Assembly: GCA_014190175.1 (NCBI GenBank)
Contig: BJFZ01000018.1
Span: 1 to 26,515 of the forward strand
Source of the DNA: Actinomycetes bacterium
Lineage (GTDB): Bacteria > Actinomycetota > Actinomycetes > Nanopelagicales > Nanopelagicaceae
Direction: 5' to 3'
Length of the DNA: 26,515 nucleotides
The notes beneath the pieces were generated by a model. It was not told the origin of the DNA, did not search any database, and saw only the letters and a list, made by a program, of their open reading frames with translations. A program made the translations under genes and the position numbers. Below, in pieces: positions 25,010-26,515 of this stretch; the stretch's first letter is position 1, and each line of letters opens with the position of its first letter.

Positions 25010-25273
25010 TTACTTAGCGCGGGAGACAGCCTTTGCCATCGCCGACTTCTTGTTCGCGGCCTGATTCTTATGAATTACACCTTTTGCAACTGCAATATCT
25101 AGTGCGCGTGATGCAGCACGAAGTTCTTGTGTTGTCATGGCTTTGTCACTTCCGGCAGCTGTTGTGCGGAATTTACGAATTGCACTCTTAAGAGCAGAGC
25201 GAACGCCTTTGTTGTTGATGCGTGCCTTCTCGTTTGTGCCAATCCGCTTAATCTGTGACTTGATATTTGCCAT
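25010..25273 (-). CDS. rpsT: 30S ribosomal protein S20
   Basis: S20 is a 16S rRNA-binding protein of the small subunit. The 87 aa product [18 protein letters not shown]... is basic and of standard length, with [11 protein letters not shown] and [20 protein letters not shown] matching the family. An in-frame start at 25327 would add 18 residues that no S20 has, so 25273 is chosen. The Shine-Dalgarno is weak. It lies between holA and lepA, the usual actinobacterial position. Upstream, a GATAAT box (minus strand, 25296-25301) could be its -10, without a good -35. Confidence 0.96.
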   Translation of the reverse strand: MANIKSQIKRIGTNEKARINNKGVRSALKSAIRKFRTTAAGSDKAMTTQELRAASRALDIAVAKGVIHKNQAANKKSAMAKAVSRAK

Positions 25274-25400
25274 CTGTTCGAACACCAATCTCTTCATTAT
25301 CCAGATCTTTGTAAAATCTGATCTCAACTTAGGGAAGTTAAGAGGCGCAAGGGTATCAGCGGAGCCCGAAGGGGTTCAAACTGAGCGAAATCAGCCGTTT

Positions 25401-25430
25401 TCCTAGCTAGTCCTAACCAGTCCTATCCAT
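25401..25430. repeat. Three 10-bp tandem repeats at the holA 3' end
   Basis: TCCTAGCTAG, TCCTAACCAG and TCCTATCCAT share the TCCTA core in a 10-bp period; the last unit contains the holA stop codon (25423-25425). Confidence 0.55.
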
Positions 25431-26385
25431 TTTTAGCCCCAGCCACAGCGATCAAGGCCACTTCCAGAGCGTAAACCGGGTCTGCGCCCCCACCTTTTAC
25501 TTGTGAATCTGCATGGGCGATGGCGGTAATTGCGGTGGTGATTCCATCGCCGTTCCATCCAGGTAGTTGCCTCCGGGCTTTATCTATCTGCCAAGGTGCC
25601 AAGCCGAGTACTCCAGCCAACTCAAATGATTTTGCAGTGCGCCCCGCAGTGCCAACTTTTGCCAGGGTTCGCACAACTGATGCCAATGCATTTACTAAAA
25701 CAACTGGGTCTGTTCCAGTTTCAATTGCTTGGCGTGCCGATAAAAGTGCATCTCCTAATCTGCCTTCAACTGCGGCGTCAGCGACTGCAAAACCACTAGC
25801 CTCAACACGTCCAGCGTACAAAACAGCGACCTGTTCCTCAGTAATTGCAGTACTTCCACTGACTTGAGAGTCGGAACTTAATTGATGCAGTGCCGAAATC
25901 ATCTCTCGTAAATCACTTCCGACGGCAGCGACAAGTGCCCGTGCTGCATCTGGAGTTAATTTTCTTCCAATTGTTAGTGCTTCTGTTTTAAGAAAATCTA
26001 TTTTTTCATTTTCTTTTTTTATCGGTTCGCAGCCAATCTCAGTGATTCCAATTTTACGTAACTTCGTTAAAAATGCCTTTCCCTTTACCCCACCTTTGTG
26101 TAGAAAAATTAAAGTTATATCCGGATCTGGATTTTCACAGTATCTTAAAACCTCATCTTGGGCATCTTCTGCTAAATCTTGTAAATCCCTGATTGTGACA
26201 ACCCGTGGCCCCGAAAATAAAGATGGCGCAGTGGCATCACTGAATTGTCCAACTTCAAGATCAGGTGCATCGAATTGGGTATTTGTTGCGCCTTTTTCTT
26301 TTAAAGGTTCTAGGATTTTTGCAACAGCGCGATCAGCTAAAACTTGCTCCGCACCTATGCATAAATAAACTGCCTCATTTGCCAC
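25423..26385 (-). CDS. holA: DNA polymerase III, delta subunit
   Basis: HolA is the clamp-loader delta subunit that opens the beta clamp. With a GTG start at 26385 the product is 320 aa, of usual length, with N-terminal VYLCIGAEQVLADRAV, the clamp-contact region SGPRVVTIRDLQDL, and the C-terminal helical domain (GRTAKSFELAGVLGLAPWQIDKARRQ split by short helices). The start is chosen because GGAGGTGA stands at good spacing upstream and overlaps the comEC stop. A TTG at 26403 would lie within comEC and has no ribosome-binding site. The comEC-holA-rpsT order is typical of Actinobacteria. Confidence 0.93.
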   Translation of the reverse strand: MANEAVYLCIGAEQVLADRAVAKILEPLKEKGATNTQFDAPDLEVGQFSDATAPSLFSGPRVVTIRDLQDLAEDAQDEVLRYCENPDPDITLIFLHKGGVKGKAFLTKLRKIGITEIGCEPIKKENEKIDFLKTEALTIGRKLTPDAARALVAAVGSDLREMISALHQLSSDSQVSGSTAITEEQVAVLYAGRVEASGFAVADAAVEGRLGDALLSARQAIETGTDPVVLVNALASVVRTLAKVGTAGRTAKSFELAGVLGLAPWQIDKARRQLPGWNGDGITTAITAIAHADSQVKGGGADPVYALEVALIAVAGAKNG

Positions 26386-26393
26386 TTGAGTAC

Positions 26394-26515
26394 TCACCTC
26401 CAAATACTCTTTCGCGTCGAAACCACCCGCAATGGCTTATCTATAACTGCCAGCGTACCTGAGCGATCCGTTCTCGCAATAGCACCACAATTATGCGAAA
26501 GCAGTCGTAGCGTAA
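26394..26515 (-). CDS. comEC: ComEC/Rec2 competence protein, C-terminal end only
   Basis: The minus strand from the right edge gives an open frame ending in a TGA at 26394-26396. It encodes 39 residues that include HNCGAIARTDRSGTLAV and end with STRKSIWR. The TD-x-x-G pattern is the usual C-terminus of the metallo-beta-lactamase-like domain of ComEC, the inner-membrane DNA-uptake channel. Its position eight bases before holA fits the comEC-holA pair of other Actinobacteria. Only the tail is visible, so integrity of the gene cannot be judged. Confidence 0.7.
   Translation of the reverse strand, partial: TLRLLSHNCGAIARTDRSGTLAVIDKPLRVVSTRKSIWR

Noticed and set aside
25302..25320. Imperfect palindrome upstream of rpsT (CAGATCTTT / AAAATCTG)
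   Set aside because: Arms pair only partly and A/T-rich half-sites like this occur by chance; no regulator can be proposed.
25362..25377. Hairpin GAGCCC-GAAG-GGGTTC as terminator of holA
   Set aside because: Six-base stem with a G-U pair and no T-run after it in the transcription direction; not convincing as an intrinsic terminator.
1..26515. A wholly new multi-gene system such as defence, secretion or secondary metabolism
   Set aside because: Every sizeable frame fits a known family and most lie in conserved actinobacterial order; only the sugar-acid triplet and the rhamnosidase are accessory.

Overview
The window looks like chromosome from a small-genome, moderately low-GC actinobacterium. 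By eye the GC is in the low forties, with many A/T-ending codons. It would fit the freshwater Nanopelagicales (acI) group, but that assignment is inference. The actinobacterial call rests on several things: the gene order matches Mycobacterium and Streptomyces; the HU protein carries a lysine/alanine-rich H1-like tail; an NdgR/LtbR-type IclR regulator sits divergent to leuCD; hrcA-dnaJ is preceded by a CIRCE element; and several genes appear leaderless, with a TANNNT -10 box six bases before the ATG. Nearly every gene is on the minus strand. No stretch over 300 bases lacks a gene.

Layout, left to right. Positions 1-1082 hold the N-terminal part of a GH78 alpha-L-rhamnosidase, cut by the window edge. 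Positions 1133-8864 are a conserved housekeeping block: thiL, a stand-alone Lrp/AsnC ligand-binding domain protein, ddl, gpsA, plsC, HU, leuD, leuC and ndgR. Positions 8868-12459 carry three tandem paralogues of a D-galactonate-dehydratase-like enolase-superfamily enzyme, behind one candidate promoter/operator. They lie where ndgR and the tRNA/gltX group would be close neighbours in related genomes. Positions 12565-15115 hold tRNA-Glu(CTC), tRNA-Gln(CTG), gltX and a fumarylacetoacetate-hydrolase-family gene, which complete the first conserved block.

From about 15186 to the right edge is a second conserved actinobacterial block, read right to left: comEC (3' end only), holA, rpsT, lepA, hemW, a DoxX-like membrane protein, hrcA, dnaJ, rsmE, a HIT protein, phoH, ybeY, a CorC/HlyC-type CBS membrane protein and a zinc-less cytidine-deaminase-like protein. 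From hrcA downward the genes overlap by a few bases or are separated by short gaps (at most about 33 bp), so they probably form one stress/translation operon. The era gene that normally follows in Actinobacteria is absent; the FAH-gltX block is joined there instead.

I see no prophage, transposase, CRISPR array or defence system. The parts worth attention are the triplicated sugar-acid dehydratases with an uneven divergence pattern, the overlapping divergent -10 boxes inside a palindrome between ndgR and leuC, the series of leaderless promoters, the block junction lacking era, and a recurring style of 9-10 bp tandem repeats in intergenic DNA. None of these amounts to a clearly new biological system.
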